Origin: a virus
Direction: 5' to 3' (one strand)
Virus record (IMG/VR): IMGVR_UViG_3300042519_004024
Span: 124,001-188,000 of that record
Length of the DNA: 64,000 nucleotides
Below are positions 38,101 to 48,400 of the stretch, piece after piece (position 1 is the first letter of the stretch; each line of letters begins with the position of its first letter). A program made the translations under genes and the position numbers. Under the pieces are notes generated by a model. It was not told the DNA's origin. It did no database searches and saw nothing but the letters and a program-made list of their open reading frames with translations.

Positions 38101-41100
38101 AATAAATTGTTCTTCAAACTTATCAAGGATTTCCGGTGTAAAAATTGCAAATATTTCTTCAATAGAAGAATACTCGGATTGTGCGGATTTTAAATCAAAA
38201 GGCGTTTGTTCGTCAGTATTTAATTTTATAGCCTTTAAATACTGTGTAGGTGCCGGTTTTACTATTAATGAATTATCAAAATATCCAAAATGCGATGATG
38301 CCCATAAACTTCTTACAGAACCATTGTAAACTGATTTATTATTAAATAATTCTTTTGTTAATATGTTATTTGGATTAACAGATTCATATATTGACTGATC
38401 TATTGGGATACCCCCCATAGATGGGAACAACATCATAAATTGTTGTGTTGTTGCACTTAATTCCGCATAACTATAGTAGTTTGTTTTTTGTAAAGATCTA
38501 TTTGGGTTTGATGTATCAAATCCAAAGTTTAGATAAGTGTTTGATTGATTATTTTTACCTAACCTAAAATTATTTTGATTATATATGTTTTGAAAATTAG
38601 TTGTCGTATAACCAGTTAATAAATCTTTACCTTCAATAAAATTATAAACCGCATTAATTACTTTAGGGTAAAATCCCGTACCTATATAGTCTTTAGATTG
38701 TAATGAAGGTAATGGGAAATTTTCAGTTTTTTGTAAAAGTACAGTTTGATTGTTACCACTATAATCAGGAATTATGTATTGTAATGTGGATGCTGAAGTT
38801 GCCGGATCATACGCACCAATATAGTCAAAATTTTTCCAAACAGAATCTAAAATATCAACCCCATCATTTACAAATTTTTTATATCTATACCAAATAGAAC
38901 CATATTTTAATACCCAAGCATATGGTACTTGATGTATTGATGAATATTTTTTTAGTGTGGACGCCAAATAATCTAAATCAGTATATGAACCATTATCAAT
39001 AGATTTAATTTTTTCTTTTGTTGTGATTAATGGTAATGAATTTAAATATAAGTAACCTAAAGTGGTAAATGCATTATCTGTGTTTGTTTTATTATCCTCA
39101 ACACCTTTAATAAGTGCATTTACAAAATATGGTGTGTTTAATAATGAAGTTGTCTGTATTTGTGTACCAACATTACCAGAATATGAATTACCGTAATTGA
39201 TATAACTTTCTGTTGGGTAAAAATCTTTTATTTTTCTATCTTGATAGAAACTCTTAAGTATTAATTGATTGTTTATTGGTGCATTTAACGTTGATACGTA
39301 AGGTTGGTTTGCGGTTTCTAAAATCCTAAAATCACTTAAAAGAGATAACTTTTGGTATTTTTCAGTTTCATTTATTCTTGCAATAGTTTTTTTATCATCT
39401 AAATAAATAAAGGTTTTTGTTGTATCGTTGAATTGTTCTAAACTACTAACAGTATTACCGTTAGATGTGTTACCACTAATCCAATTTATATCAGTAAAAG
39501 GGTATGTATCTAAAAAATTCATTTTAGATGATTCGGTACTCTCTAAATATTCTTTTAGATTATTTGCCAATTCTAAATCAGAAGATATTTTAATGGATCT
39601 ATTAGAAATTGTATCAATACTATATATGTCGTTAGTAGTTTTTAATAAATTATCAATATATTCTGTCTTATATTTACTTCTAATATATGTTTGCCAACTT
39701 TCACCATTCCCGTCGTTTGATATTTTTTTAAGGTATGCGATAAAACTATTATAATCAAACTTATAATTTTTTAATATTTGGTTTAGTTCTATACTATTAC
39801 CTACTGAGTTTTCAATATTTTTACTTTCAATATTACCATAAAACTTATCTATTTGTTTTTTTGATATTTCATCATTAATAAATTTAGTATAAAATGACGA
39901 TAGGTATGTTCTTTCAAATAATTCATAAAAAAATGGTATAGCCCCTAAATCTTGATACGGAGTTGTTTTAAATGGAAATTCTATAGCATTTGCCGAAACA
40001 TATTTACTATAATCGGAAGGATTATTATAAACATTAGAACTAACCGGTTTTGACGTTTCAGTAGTACCTTTTAAGTATGCCTCAACAAATCCTATTTCAG
40101 GCCATAATCTATAATCATACCCTTTTGTTTGTTGTATTACTTTAGCATCACCAGGATATTGTATAGTATAAACTTCTCTACCGTCTTTTTGTTTTTCTTT
40201 AACAAAATATAACGGCCAAGGGTAAACCACATTATCTTTATTTAATTCACCGCTAGATGTTTGCAAAGTTCTCAAGGCATCCACTGAAAAGTTTTTTTCG
40301 GGTGGTATTACCGCAAGTAGTCTTGATGGGTCATTCCTAACGTCCCACGCCGATTCGTGAACTTCTTCCATTAACCTATAAAATGCATCTGCACCTGCAA
40401 AAATAATTGCAAAAACATTCCTTATTGTTGGTTTAAACCCTAACCCACCTTCACTTGGATTTTTTAAAGCCCTGTCCGCCAATACTTGAGATAAAATGTT
40501 TTCTATCTCTTCTTCATTAGTTTGTAGTGATTTTTCAGCATCGTCTATATCATCCAAAAAACTATTTGGTACATAAGTTGAGTCTGCAACAATTTTATCA
40601 CCAAAAACAAAATAGGTTACATTATCTTCAACCCACTCACCTTTTTCATTTAAAACCTTTTCTTTTAGTAGTTTATTTTTATCTTCATCTAATTTGAATT
40701 TTTCAAATTCCTTTATTCCATTTTCAGTAGATAAGTCTACAGGTTTGTTAAACCTATAAAAAAAAGTATTTTTTAAATCTTCATCATTATTAATCCAAGA
40801 CTCAAAATCTAATTTTTTTAACACATCACTTTTATCTTTTATTTTTAATGGTATTTCTCTTTTACCTCCTTTACCAAAAGTTGCGTTATCGTTTAATTTT
40901 TTAATGTAATATGTTATTCTTTCATTAATTTTTGTTTTGTAGTCTTCTTTTGTCTGATCTTGTATATCTTTTTTAAATGGATAATAAATTAATTTTTGAT
41001 TTCCACTTACATAAAAACTACTTTTATCTAAAAACTTATCTAATGAATTAGTGTACACACTTTTTCTTAACCCCGCTAATGAATCTCTATAATCTTGTAT

Positions 41101-42105
41101 ATCATTTAGTTGGGTGAAGTCCCCCTTTTTTTCTGCGTCTTTTTGTAGTTTAGAAGTATATCCATCTACTCTTTGTTTAAATTCGTCTATTGATAATTGT
41201 GGGAAATTTTGTGGTATTAACCCTTTTCTTTTATATATCTCATAAACCTCATCTAATTTTTGTCTGCCCTTATATGTGTTTATTGTTTGTACAGTACTGT
41301 TATTATTATTCTTATAGGTTATTTCAGTGTTATACATTTTAGGTGCCGTAACAGCATATTGTAAAGGAGTATCAAATAAAAGTGCCGTAAATTTACCGAC
41401 AAGTTTTAAACTTATATCATAATTTCCTGTGTTAGCATCAAATCTAGCATTAAAAGATAATAAAGACAAACGATATCTAATCGCCTTCCCGTAATAACCT
41501 TTTAATGTTAAATAAAATAAAGGGTATGGAAAATTAAAAAATGCAGAGTATATTGAATTTTCCCCCTGTTCAAATAAAGCCCTCCCTTGAATATCAGTCA
41601 TTTCAATATTAACTTCAGGTACTCCAGTTCCTTTTATATTAACTCTTATTGACTTAATACCTAACATTTGGGTATCTTCGTACTTAGCGACAGAGTTTTT
41701 AAATCTAGGTTTACCGTCTATTGTTACTATTTCTTCGGTTTTTTGATTTGCACCTTTACCTAATCTTGATTCAAACCCCGTTAGTTGATCCGACCAACTC
41801 GTATCAAATGCGGTTTTACCTTTTGGCTTTAAAAAGTTAATTTTTAAATCTTCTTCACCACCAAAAACAGTCGCTATGGTGGTATTGACAACGGGAGAGT
41901 CAAAAGTCTCACCAATAGCCAATTTTGTTCTTGGTATAATAAATGTTTCTAAATTTGCATAATAAACCAAGTCTTCGTGATCTACAAGTCTTGGTGCTCG
42001 TAAATTATTTGCGTCGTAAATCTCATTAGGGTTTACAACGATAATGTTATCATACTCAGTTTCGACGTATATTTTTTTTGTTTGTTTTAATCTCTTATCT
42101 GCCAT
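35143..42105 (-). CDS. Giant baseplate protein (about 2320 residues), probable hub-related
   Basis: The frame is open upstream to 42156, but I chose ATG at 42105 (MADKRLKQTKKIYVETEYDN) because it gives an 11-bp overlap with the gp53-like gene rather than a 62-bp one. The product is about 2320 residues. The N-terminal 280 residues are beta-rich (VNIEMTDIQGRALFE, LTLKGYYGKAIRYRLSLLSF). Around residues 1500-1560 there is a Pro/Thr linker (TPPTATPLATTVVPPTSTT) with a small Cys-containing domain beyond it, and a second linker rich in Gln/Pro. Near residue 2010 the segment FYGPYWIYEVDHNISENGF and TTKFKGTR resembles the closing strands of tail-hub (gp27/gpD-like) domains. Size, context and these marks suggest a hub- or wedge-associated baseplate protein; the exact T4 counterpart is not clear. 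Confidence 0.6.
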   Translation of the reverse strand: MADKRLKQTKKIYVETEYDNIIVVNPNEIYDANNLRAPRLVDHEDLVYYANLETFIIPRTKLAIGETFDSPVVNTTIATVFGGEEDLKINFLKPKGKTAFDTSWSDQLTGFESRLGKGANQKTEEIVTIDGKPRFKNSVAKYEDTQMLGIKSIRVNIKGTGVPEVNIEMTDIQGRALFEQGENSIYSAFFNFPYPLFYLTLKGYYGKAIRYRLSLLSFNARFDANTGNYDISLKLVGKFTALLFDTPLQYAVTAPKMYNTEITYKNNNNSTVQTINTYKGRQKLDEVYEIYKRKGLIPQNFPQLSIDEFKQRVDGYTSKLQKDAEKKGDFTQLNDIQDYRDSLAGLRKSVYTNSLDKFLDKSSFYVSGNQKLIYYPFKKDIQDQTKEDYKTKINERITYYIKKLNDNATFGKGGKREIPLKIKDKSDVLKKLDFESWINNDEDLKNTFFYRFNKPVDLSTENGIKEFEKFKLDEDKNKLLKEKVLNEKGEWVEDNVTYFVFGDKIVADSTYVPNSFLDDIDDAEKSLQTNEEEIENILSQVLADRALKNPSEGGLGFKPTIRNVFAIIFAGADAFYRLMEEVHESAWDVRNDPSRLLAVIPPEKNFSVDALRTLQTSSGELNKDNVVYPWPLYFVKEKQKDGREVYTIQYPGDAKVIQQTKGYDYRLWPEIGFVEAYLKGTTETSKPVSSNVYNNPSDYSKYVSANAIEFPFKTTPYQDLGAIPFFYELFERTYLSSFYTKFINDEISKKQIDKFYGNIESKNIENSVGNSIELNQILKNYKFDYNSFIAYLKKISNDGNGESWQTYIRSKYKTEYIDNLLKTTNDIYSIDTISNRSIKISSDLELANNLKEYLESTESSKMNFLDTYPFTDINWISGNTSNGNTVSSLEQFNDTTKTFIYLDDKKTIARINETEKYQKLSLLSDFRILETANQPYVSTLNAPINNQLILKSFYQDRKIKDFYPTESYINYGNSYSGNVGTQIQTTSLLNTPYFVNALIKGVEDNKTNTDNAFTTLGYLYLNSLPLITTKEKIKSIDNGSYTDLDYLASTLKKYSSIHQVPYAWVLKYGSIWYRYKKFVNDGVDILDSVWKNFDYIGAYDPATSASTLQYIIPDYSGNNQTVLLQKTENFPLPSLQSKDYIGTGFYPKVINAVYNFIEGKDLLTGYTTTNFQNIYNQNNFRLGKNNQSNTYLNFGFDTSNPNRSLQKTNYYSYAELSATTQQFMMLFPSMGGIPIDQSIYESVNPNNILTKELFNNKSVYNGSVRSLWASSHFGYFDNSLIVKPAPTQYLKAIKLNTDEQTPFDLKSAQSEYSSIEEIFAIFTPEILDKFEEQFIGFCNYKPLSKNLILKDEIIDPSYTSSNKIANSAQKRLYSQILNLFLVNKTGITFVNEDVDGKTLGQKQILTFTSSLKEFLNFDCVLKLGNPGNFDRRLFNSFSNLKEFVPEFDKYEFKPYVKGTLPGDGTNVTLLQSVTQNQDAWNTLRTYLGFSSIAGVDYPGQPSPVFPSTPPTATPLATTVVPPTSTTNVTIPPSTHYTFQSCCNSNEIFNVVIPNNVISNVVGTGTTYLEGEVYYLEVEEFNIPNGVQFCARKIANTSTFNPVNQNQSANAIKTYTLDFDDDNYVGEPNAAVVCVTNEILTSNCLQQPQPQQTQTVQQQLPVTQPQTTIPLPGTPKSTVADFFIDNDIEFTSDNIILTYPLIRLYSQKKLEDSNLNKQTFTTLINQYLTDQKSIQEKILNQTFLNLNKNLSNITVNNNTTNAVTGDVGKLTLYNTLKAFNDKWIAGSDLKYVTLFEDFLFMDRANSDIGDTYVVDIDKVIKRMDTTNNPDMNLMTLVSNILGDNQFMFFPMPAYINFYGIQSAVKNGQPIDIEIPNSMFGTYLEVDYTKSSPKFLCLYMGNPSEYPKPKENSFIRFDDDSFDLRMPDNPLRISDPNRDYSKTNKVVGFSVDFGIQNQNMFKNLDLDMSEMKNTSESFKVFADIGGSVSGDKVAQQSVSMYSIYKSRSYSCGVESMGNAMIQPTMYFVLRHVPLFYGPYWIYEVDHNISENGFTTKFKGTRIPKYSLPNVDNLLINVNQKILQSYKEKIKKTKTDEEIKKETLVNTDPTITVTKTGLDKCREITKYTTLPFVEVKRTPFSLEEIIPIIKSVTNDSRLRTLLLGIALTRPLNSYDPVTTELNSINNNFYEISTETKHNGSLDTYLKEQTCVDVAGTSRVFASFTENTTSSSFMVSFYQSMVPLIESLKTINPDTNEYKQYGKALSQLYLTTWDTPVAFGPPPLTAEEIKNEVVNNVSSGVINTYNDYVVVFTEYYEYFVLNPN

Positions 42106-42412
42106 AATAAAAAATATGTGTATCCAATGCAGATTTGTAGTCTTGCAGTGCCGCAACTAGCGGAAAAGGTATAACTAATATTGTTCCATCAGGTATATTT
42201 GTTTCCAAACCACCATAAAGCGGATTTGCCATCATAATTAACCAACCAAAATAAGGTGCTCCGTATTTTTCATAACTTATCTTATCCAATCTACTTTGAT
42301 TTTTTCTATACACATATCTTTGATCCGAAGACCTTAGTGGTAAGTTTAAGAATGGTACTACCGTTTGTTTACCATTTATTAAAAAGTTTTGGTATCTATC
42401 GTAATATTGCAT
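42095..42412 (-). CDS. 53: Baseplate wedge protein, gp53-like with LysM-type domain
   Basis: A 105-residue protein (T4 gp53 is 196). Residues about 35-85 hold a LysM-like unit: SRLDKISYEKYGAPYFGWLIMMANP, quoted here as RLDKISYEKYG and YFGWLIMMANP, then IPDGTILVIPFP. This is the pattern of tail-associated LysM proteins, in which the fold acts as a structural connector rather than binding peptidoglycan. T4 gp53 clamps the wedge ring. It begins 2 bp after the stop of the 2129-residue gene and its end overlaps the start of the next gene. Confidence 0.75.
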   Translation of the reverse strand: MQYYDRYQNFLINGKQTVVPFLNLPLRSSDQRYVYRKNQSRLDKISYEKYGAPYFGWLIMMANPLYGGLETNIPDGTILVIPFPLVAALQDYKSALDTHIFYYGR

Positions 42413-42414
42413 TA

Positions 42415-45400
42415 TTAATTAAATGTTTTTTTCAAATTAAATTTATTCCATCCTGAATTTTGATCTGACCACAGTTCTTTTAAGTTGTTATCATTTGGTG
42501 GTATGATTGGACTTTGTGTTTCATAATTAAGTATTCTAGTTTTACTTTTATTATATGGATTATATGTGTTATATTTGTTTTTATAAAAATTGTCATTAAA
42601 ACTTTTAAATCTATCATCCACAATTTTCTTTGATTTGTTATAACTATCTACTAACCCTTCGTCTTTTACATAGAACGATTCGCCAAAATAAAATTTCCAA
42701 TTTTCTTTAACTTGTGTATCTTCATTTTTTAATGCCTCGTCAACAATGCTATTACTAAACCCTTCGGCATCAATCGCAATATCTTTACCAAATAACATGA
42801 AAAATCTATTTTCGGCGGGTGATGTAAGTGAAGGGTCACTTTCAATGTATGTATTAAACACAAATTGATCGTTATACTCATCTGTAGTTCCTGAGGCTAT
42901 TATTTTATCTTGATAAAGTTTATCATAATATTCATTTAAGTCTGAACGTACTTTAAGAAAGTCTTGTACTAATTCTGAATATGTATCCGTTACACCAACA
43001 CTTGATGGGTCAACCCCAGTCCCTCCGCTTAAACTATATATAACGACATCACCATTTTTAGCGATGTAACCATCATTTTTACTTGTTACAAAATTTAACT
43101 TATCTATTGTAAAAATTAATTTAAGTTCTTCGTTTGCAATAGTTGAGTTACAATTTTCAAGTAACGCTAACATGTCGTTACCTTTTTTTTCAATTAAATC
43201 TTTAATTCGTTTTTTAATTTTTCTAATGTTTGCGTCCGTAAAATTTTGGTATTGTACTTCAGGTAATAATGGACAACTCCCGTCGTCAACATCTTTTTTC
43301 GCCTTTTCTACTAACAATTTAATTTTATCTTGTATCGTATCTGTCTTACCGTAAATGTTAGCATTATTAGATGTGTTACCGGTTAAGTAATCAAATAAAC
43401 CTTCAGTATATTTTCTATCTTTAGTAGACATTAAAAGTCCCCCTAATAAGAAATTGTCGTTTATTTTTTGTAAATTACTTATAACGGTATCCGCATATGA
43501 TTTTGTACCATCAGCCAATGTTTTCATTATTTCTTCATATGAAATAGTACCATAAGCCTTTTGAGTATTTAAATCATAACTATTAGTTTTTATAAGCCCT
43601 ATAGTATCTCCAGCATCATTTGTTCTTTGTTTATTTGGATCGTCTTGTATACCAAGTTGGTTTTTAATGTCCGCTAAAATTTCTGCATCGTACTGTGATG
43701 TAACATCTTCAGTTACATCTGCCCTTTCATCATACATTTCAGTATTTGCATAAAAATTAAATGAAAGCGCATTTTGTAATTTAGCAACAGGTCCCGCTAA
43801 TCCATGTCCACCAATAAAATTAAATGAAATACTTACATCAGCAATCATTGGTTGAACTCCAATACCTTCAGGGTTAAGGTCAAACCTACCATCTTCGTAT
43901 TTTATACTTAAAGAATCAATTACTATTTTTGTATGGAAAAAGTCACCGATTCTTAAAACACAAACAGGTGGTGCACCAAATACACTATTTGTTACATCAT
44001 TATACACTAACGTAAAGTTTTCCCCATCTTTAGAAACCGTAGGTATTGTATCGCCCGGACGCATACATTGTTGTAAAAACGTTAGTCTAGAATTTAAACC
44101 TTCAGGTGTTATAGAGTGGAAAACAGGATGAAAATGTTTTAATTTACTTTTTAACCCGTCGTATATCATAGGGTCACTTTGTTTAACTAATTCAAAATAG
44201 TTACATTCTGTTAATAATTTTCTTGCAAGTCTTTTTGTTAAATCTGATCTCACTACTGTGGTTTTTTTAACTATAGGGTCTTGTTTTTGTCTTATTGTTG
44301 TATAACCAGCGGGATCAGCTTTAATTGTTTCACCATTAGCTGTGGTTGTTGTTTCACTTCCTGGGTTTTCTTCAGGTTCTGTAAACGTTCTACCCTCTAA
44401 TGGTTGTGATTCCTCACTACTTGGTGGCGGGGTGTCTATAGTTTCTGCAGGAGGAGCTTCGTGTTTAACGTCTAAAATTCTTACTCTTCTACAAGCCATA
44501 GCATTAACCGACACAGTTCCCTCATTACTATTACTCTTATACTCTTTATTACAATTAATAAATTTATATTTTGGATCCAAAATACTTGTAGTTTCACCTT
44601 TAGGTTCTTGTTTTACTAATAAATTTTTATTATATTCATTTTTTAATTTTACGCCGTCGTACTCAAAATTTAAAATATATTGTAGAGCAGCATCAATTCT
44701 TCTTTTTGAAAGGGTGACGTTATACGCATCATCAGTAACTGCAGAAGCTGAAGATAATAGTGTGAATGATATTTTACCTCCCTGTTTTATTGCAATACAA
44801 ACTTGGGTTAAAAATGTTTTTATTTCTTCAAATTCAGATTTTATATAATTAAAAAATTCAGATATTGATTCATCTCTTGTGTCAATATAAGAATCTAAAT
44901 ATTTTTCTTTTAGCTCATCACTACCCGATAAAATAAAATTAGTATAGTCAACATATGTTCCGTCACCATATTTTATAATTTTATCTCTAGCACCTCCAAA
45001 GTTTCTTGTTCCGTCACTACCACCTGTTGTTAAATATTTTTCTTCTAAAGCTAAATAATCTGCCAACCATTTTTCATAAGATTTTGACGCATAAATTCTA
45101 GTCGTGTTAGGATCTGGAAAGTCATTATGGAAAAAGAATAACGGTTCTTTAAAATTATAATCCTCAACTTCCGGTGGTTCAGTAAACACTTTTCCTCCTG
45201 TACCTGTAGGTGTTGGTGTGGGTGTTGGTGATGTCGTTGGTGGTAGTGTTACCGGTGGAATAGTATCTTCATCAATAAAATTGTCTACAACCTCGTTAGG
45301 TAAATTCTCAACAACAGTCACCACATCTTCAGGATATATTATTTCTTCCATTACTTGGAACACGTCGTTTGGTGTAAACATTGGGTATTTTTTTACCAAA

Positions 45401-48400
45401 TCATATAAATCGTACTTGGTACATCCAGCAAAAAACGAATCTAAAACTTTAGTTATTTGTGAGTCGGGTGTTGCGTTTTCTAACTCCCTATCTAAAATAA
45501 CGTTCATTATTGACGGGTGATCAACAACTATTTTAAAACTTACGTTACCTTTTCTACTTGTATTGTTATATGTATAAATTGGTTCAGGTCTACCTAAAAA
45601 TGTATTATCTGTCCAATTGGTGTTAATGGATTCGTCAAAAGTTAAATCATATGGTGGAAACCACATTATTCTACCTCCATTAGGTCCTCTTTCACAATCA
45701 GGCAAATCTTCATAAGTATAACCAGGCCTATTAGATGTTCTCCATGATAAATTCTCTAAAGAGAACATATACTTTTTTACTTTTCCGTTTTGGATATTTG
45801 TTGATCCAGGATTTTGCCAAGGAGCAATATTCAAATTGTATGTGTTATCTAAAATTGAATTTGTGTATTTTCTAATATTACCGTCGGTTTTTTGTAATTC
45901 ATCAAATGAATAATATGGTCTATCTTTTGTGAAAACCCTACAGTACTCATATCCTGTTGGTGTTGCGGTTCTTTCTCCTTCAGGTAAAGATGTTTTTGTT
46001 GTATATCTAACAACTCTTGAACCTTTTGTTAATTCAATATATCCGTCATTAAAAACTTTAGACACTTGATTAATGGCGTTACCAACATGTTGTAATTTAT
46101 TATTAGAACGGTTACCGGCATCAATTAATTTTTGAGTTACGTCTAAAATTGAATTTTCAGTAAATTCATAATTAGTCGACTTTGTTGGGTCATATGTAGA
46201 ACTAAGATTTGAAAAATTAAATTCACTGTTGTCTTGAAATATCGATGCTCCTGGACCAGCAAAATCCCCCGGTATCATCCAATTTTGTCCACCTTTACCT
46301 GCCTTAGATAACCATGTGAATCCCGCTTGTACACCATTTAAACCATCAAAATATGATCTACTATTTAGCCCTGTGTATAAATTACTAATTTTAGTTCCTT
46401 CATATTCTTCACCAATTTTACCATAAGAAAAAACGGGACTTCTATCTGTTGCAACGCCTTTTATTTTACTTTCAGGTAATTCACCATCAGGTGAGACTAT
46501 TTCTGTGATTGATGATTTTCTATTTCCAATATAATATTTACCTTGTGGTGCTAATAAATTATTACCTATCTTATAATCAGGCCTAAAGTTATTAAGCCTT
46601 AACTGATCATATAATAAATCTCTTGTTGCTATAGATGTGTACTCAACAAATAATTCAGATGCAGTTTGGTTTTTAGGTTGTAACATTCTAAATACCCCTC
46701 CAATAGCACCACCAATAGCAGACAATGGATTATTAAATATTGCGGAACCTTTTTTATCGGGATAATCAAAATACTCACCAGGAATATATGAATATGGTGA
46801 GTATGTTCCTGCAAGTTTAGCGGCAAAATTAATTGCCTGCCCTAAAAATAAATCAGGATTTGTAATTGAATAATTTCTAGCAATGATTGGTACTTGTCCT
46901 GATAATAATCCTATCGCATTAAATGGGTCTAAATTTGGTTCTGCAGATATTTCTCCCGTATCAGGATTAACATTAGAATTTAAAATATTAACTCTACCTA
47001 ATGTTTGTTGTAGTAATTCTAAAGCAACTCTATGTTTAAATTCTTTTTGTAATTGTTTTGCTGCTAAATTAGCAAGAGAAGAATCTTGAGATAAAGTACC
47101 GTCTGAACCTGATGGGTCATTACTTAATAATATACTAACAGGACTATATGATGATGGTAAAAATATAAATGTATTGTCAGAATTAGCGTAAGGTAACCCT
47201 GTATTTGGTATTTCTAAATCGTCAATAGTTACAAGTTCAGGGTCACCATAAGTACCACTTCCTGTAACGTACTTATTTATTACATAAGCATCGTTTTCTT
47301 TTATTTCACTAATATTTTCTAAAGGACTATTAATACTATCAGGGTACCCATACTCACCTTCATTAGAATTTGTTTGTAAATTTTGGTTAATGTTTACCGA
47401 CCCGTTTACTATGTTTTGAGGACCATATTGATTAATAGCAATTAATAATGGTCTGTCATTAACACCTTCAGTATATAAATCACTATTAACTGTGTCAGCA
47501 TATGTATATTCACCTTCGTTTGAACCTATAGTTAAAATATTATTTATATCGTATCTCGGTTCACCGTATTGTACACTATTTTCAGGTGTATATTTATTTT
47601 TTGTTATTAGTTGTATTTCTTGGGAATTACCTATTTGGTATAGGAAACTATTCAAGGTGTCTCCAATATCATATAACCCACTACCATTTGTTTGTAGTGT
47701 TTGATCGTTGTTAATATACCAAACAGTGTTACCATAATCTAAAGGTGATCCAGGTTTGTATACGTTTCTTACTTTGTGTACAATTTCTTGATTATTACCT
47801 ATTTGGAATAAATTACTATTAAGTGTATCTCCAATATCATAAATCCCACTACCGTTAGTTTGTATTGTTTGATCATTGTTAATATACCAAACAGTGTTAC
47901 CATAATCTTGTGGGGATGCTGGTTTATAAATGTTTCTTACTTTATGTACAATTTCTTGACTATTACCTATTTGAAATAAAAAGCTGTTAAGGGTATCATC
48001 TATACCATAGATTCCTCCCCCCATACTTTGTATGTTTTGATCATTATTAATATACCAAACAGTGTTACCGTAATCTTCAGGTGTCGTTGGTTTGTATAAA
48101 TTTCTTACTTTATGGTAAACTTCTTGTGTATTTCCAATCTGATATAAGTAACTATTTAAAGTGTCGGTAATGGTATATTCACCATCACCCATAGTTAAAA
48201 TATTTTGATCGTTATTAATATACCAAACAGTACTACCAAAATCGCCTAACCCAAAAGGTTTATAAACGTTTCTTACTTTATGTATGACTTCTTGATCATC
48301 ACCTATCGTTTCTAATTTACTACCAATAGTTAATGGGTAACCATAATTACCTAAATTAGCATTACTAAGTAATGTATTATTAATTGTAACCGTTTCACCA

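Noticed and set aside
42106-42156. Longer start for the giant baseplate gene
   Set aside because: The extra 17 residues lie inside the gp53-like gene and start from a weak codon; ATG at 42105 fits the usual short overlap.
44342-44848. Plus-strand open frame of 168 codons inside the 2129-residue gene
   Set aside because: It is antisense to a well-supported gene with OmpA-like motifs, has Ser/Leu-rich low-complexity composition and no start context.
47641-48312. CRISPR-like array
   Set aside because: Repeats are 168 bp, contiguous, in-frame coding units without spacers.
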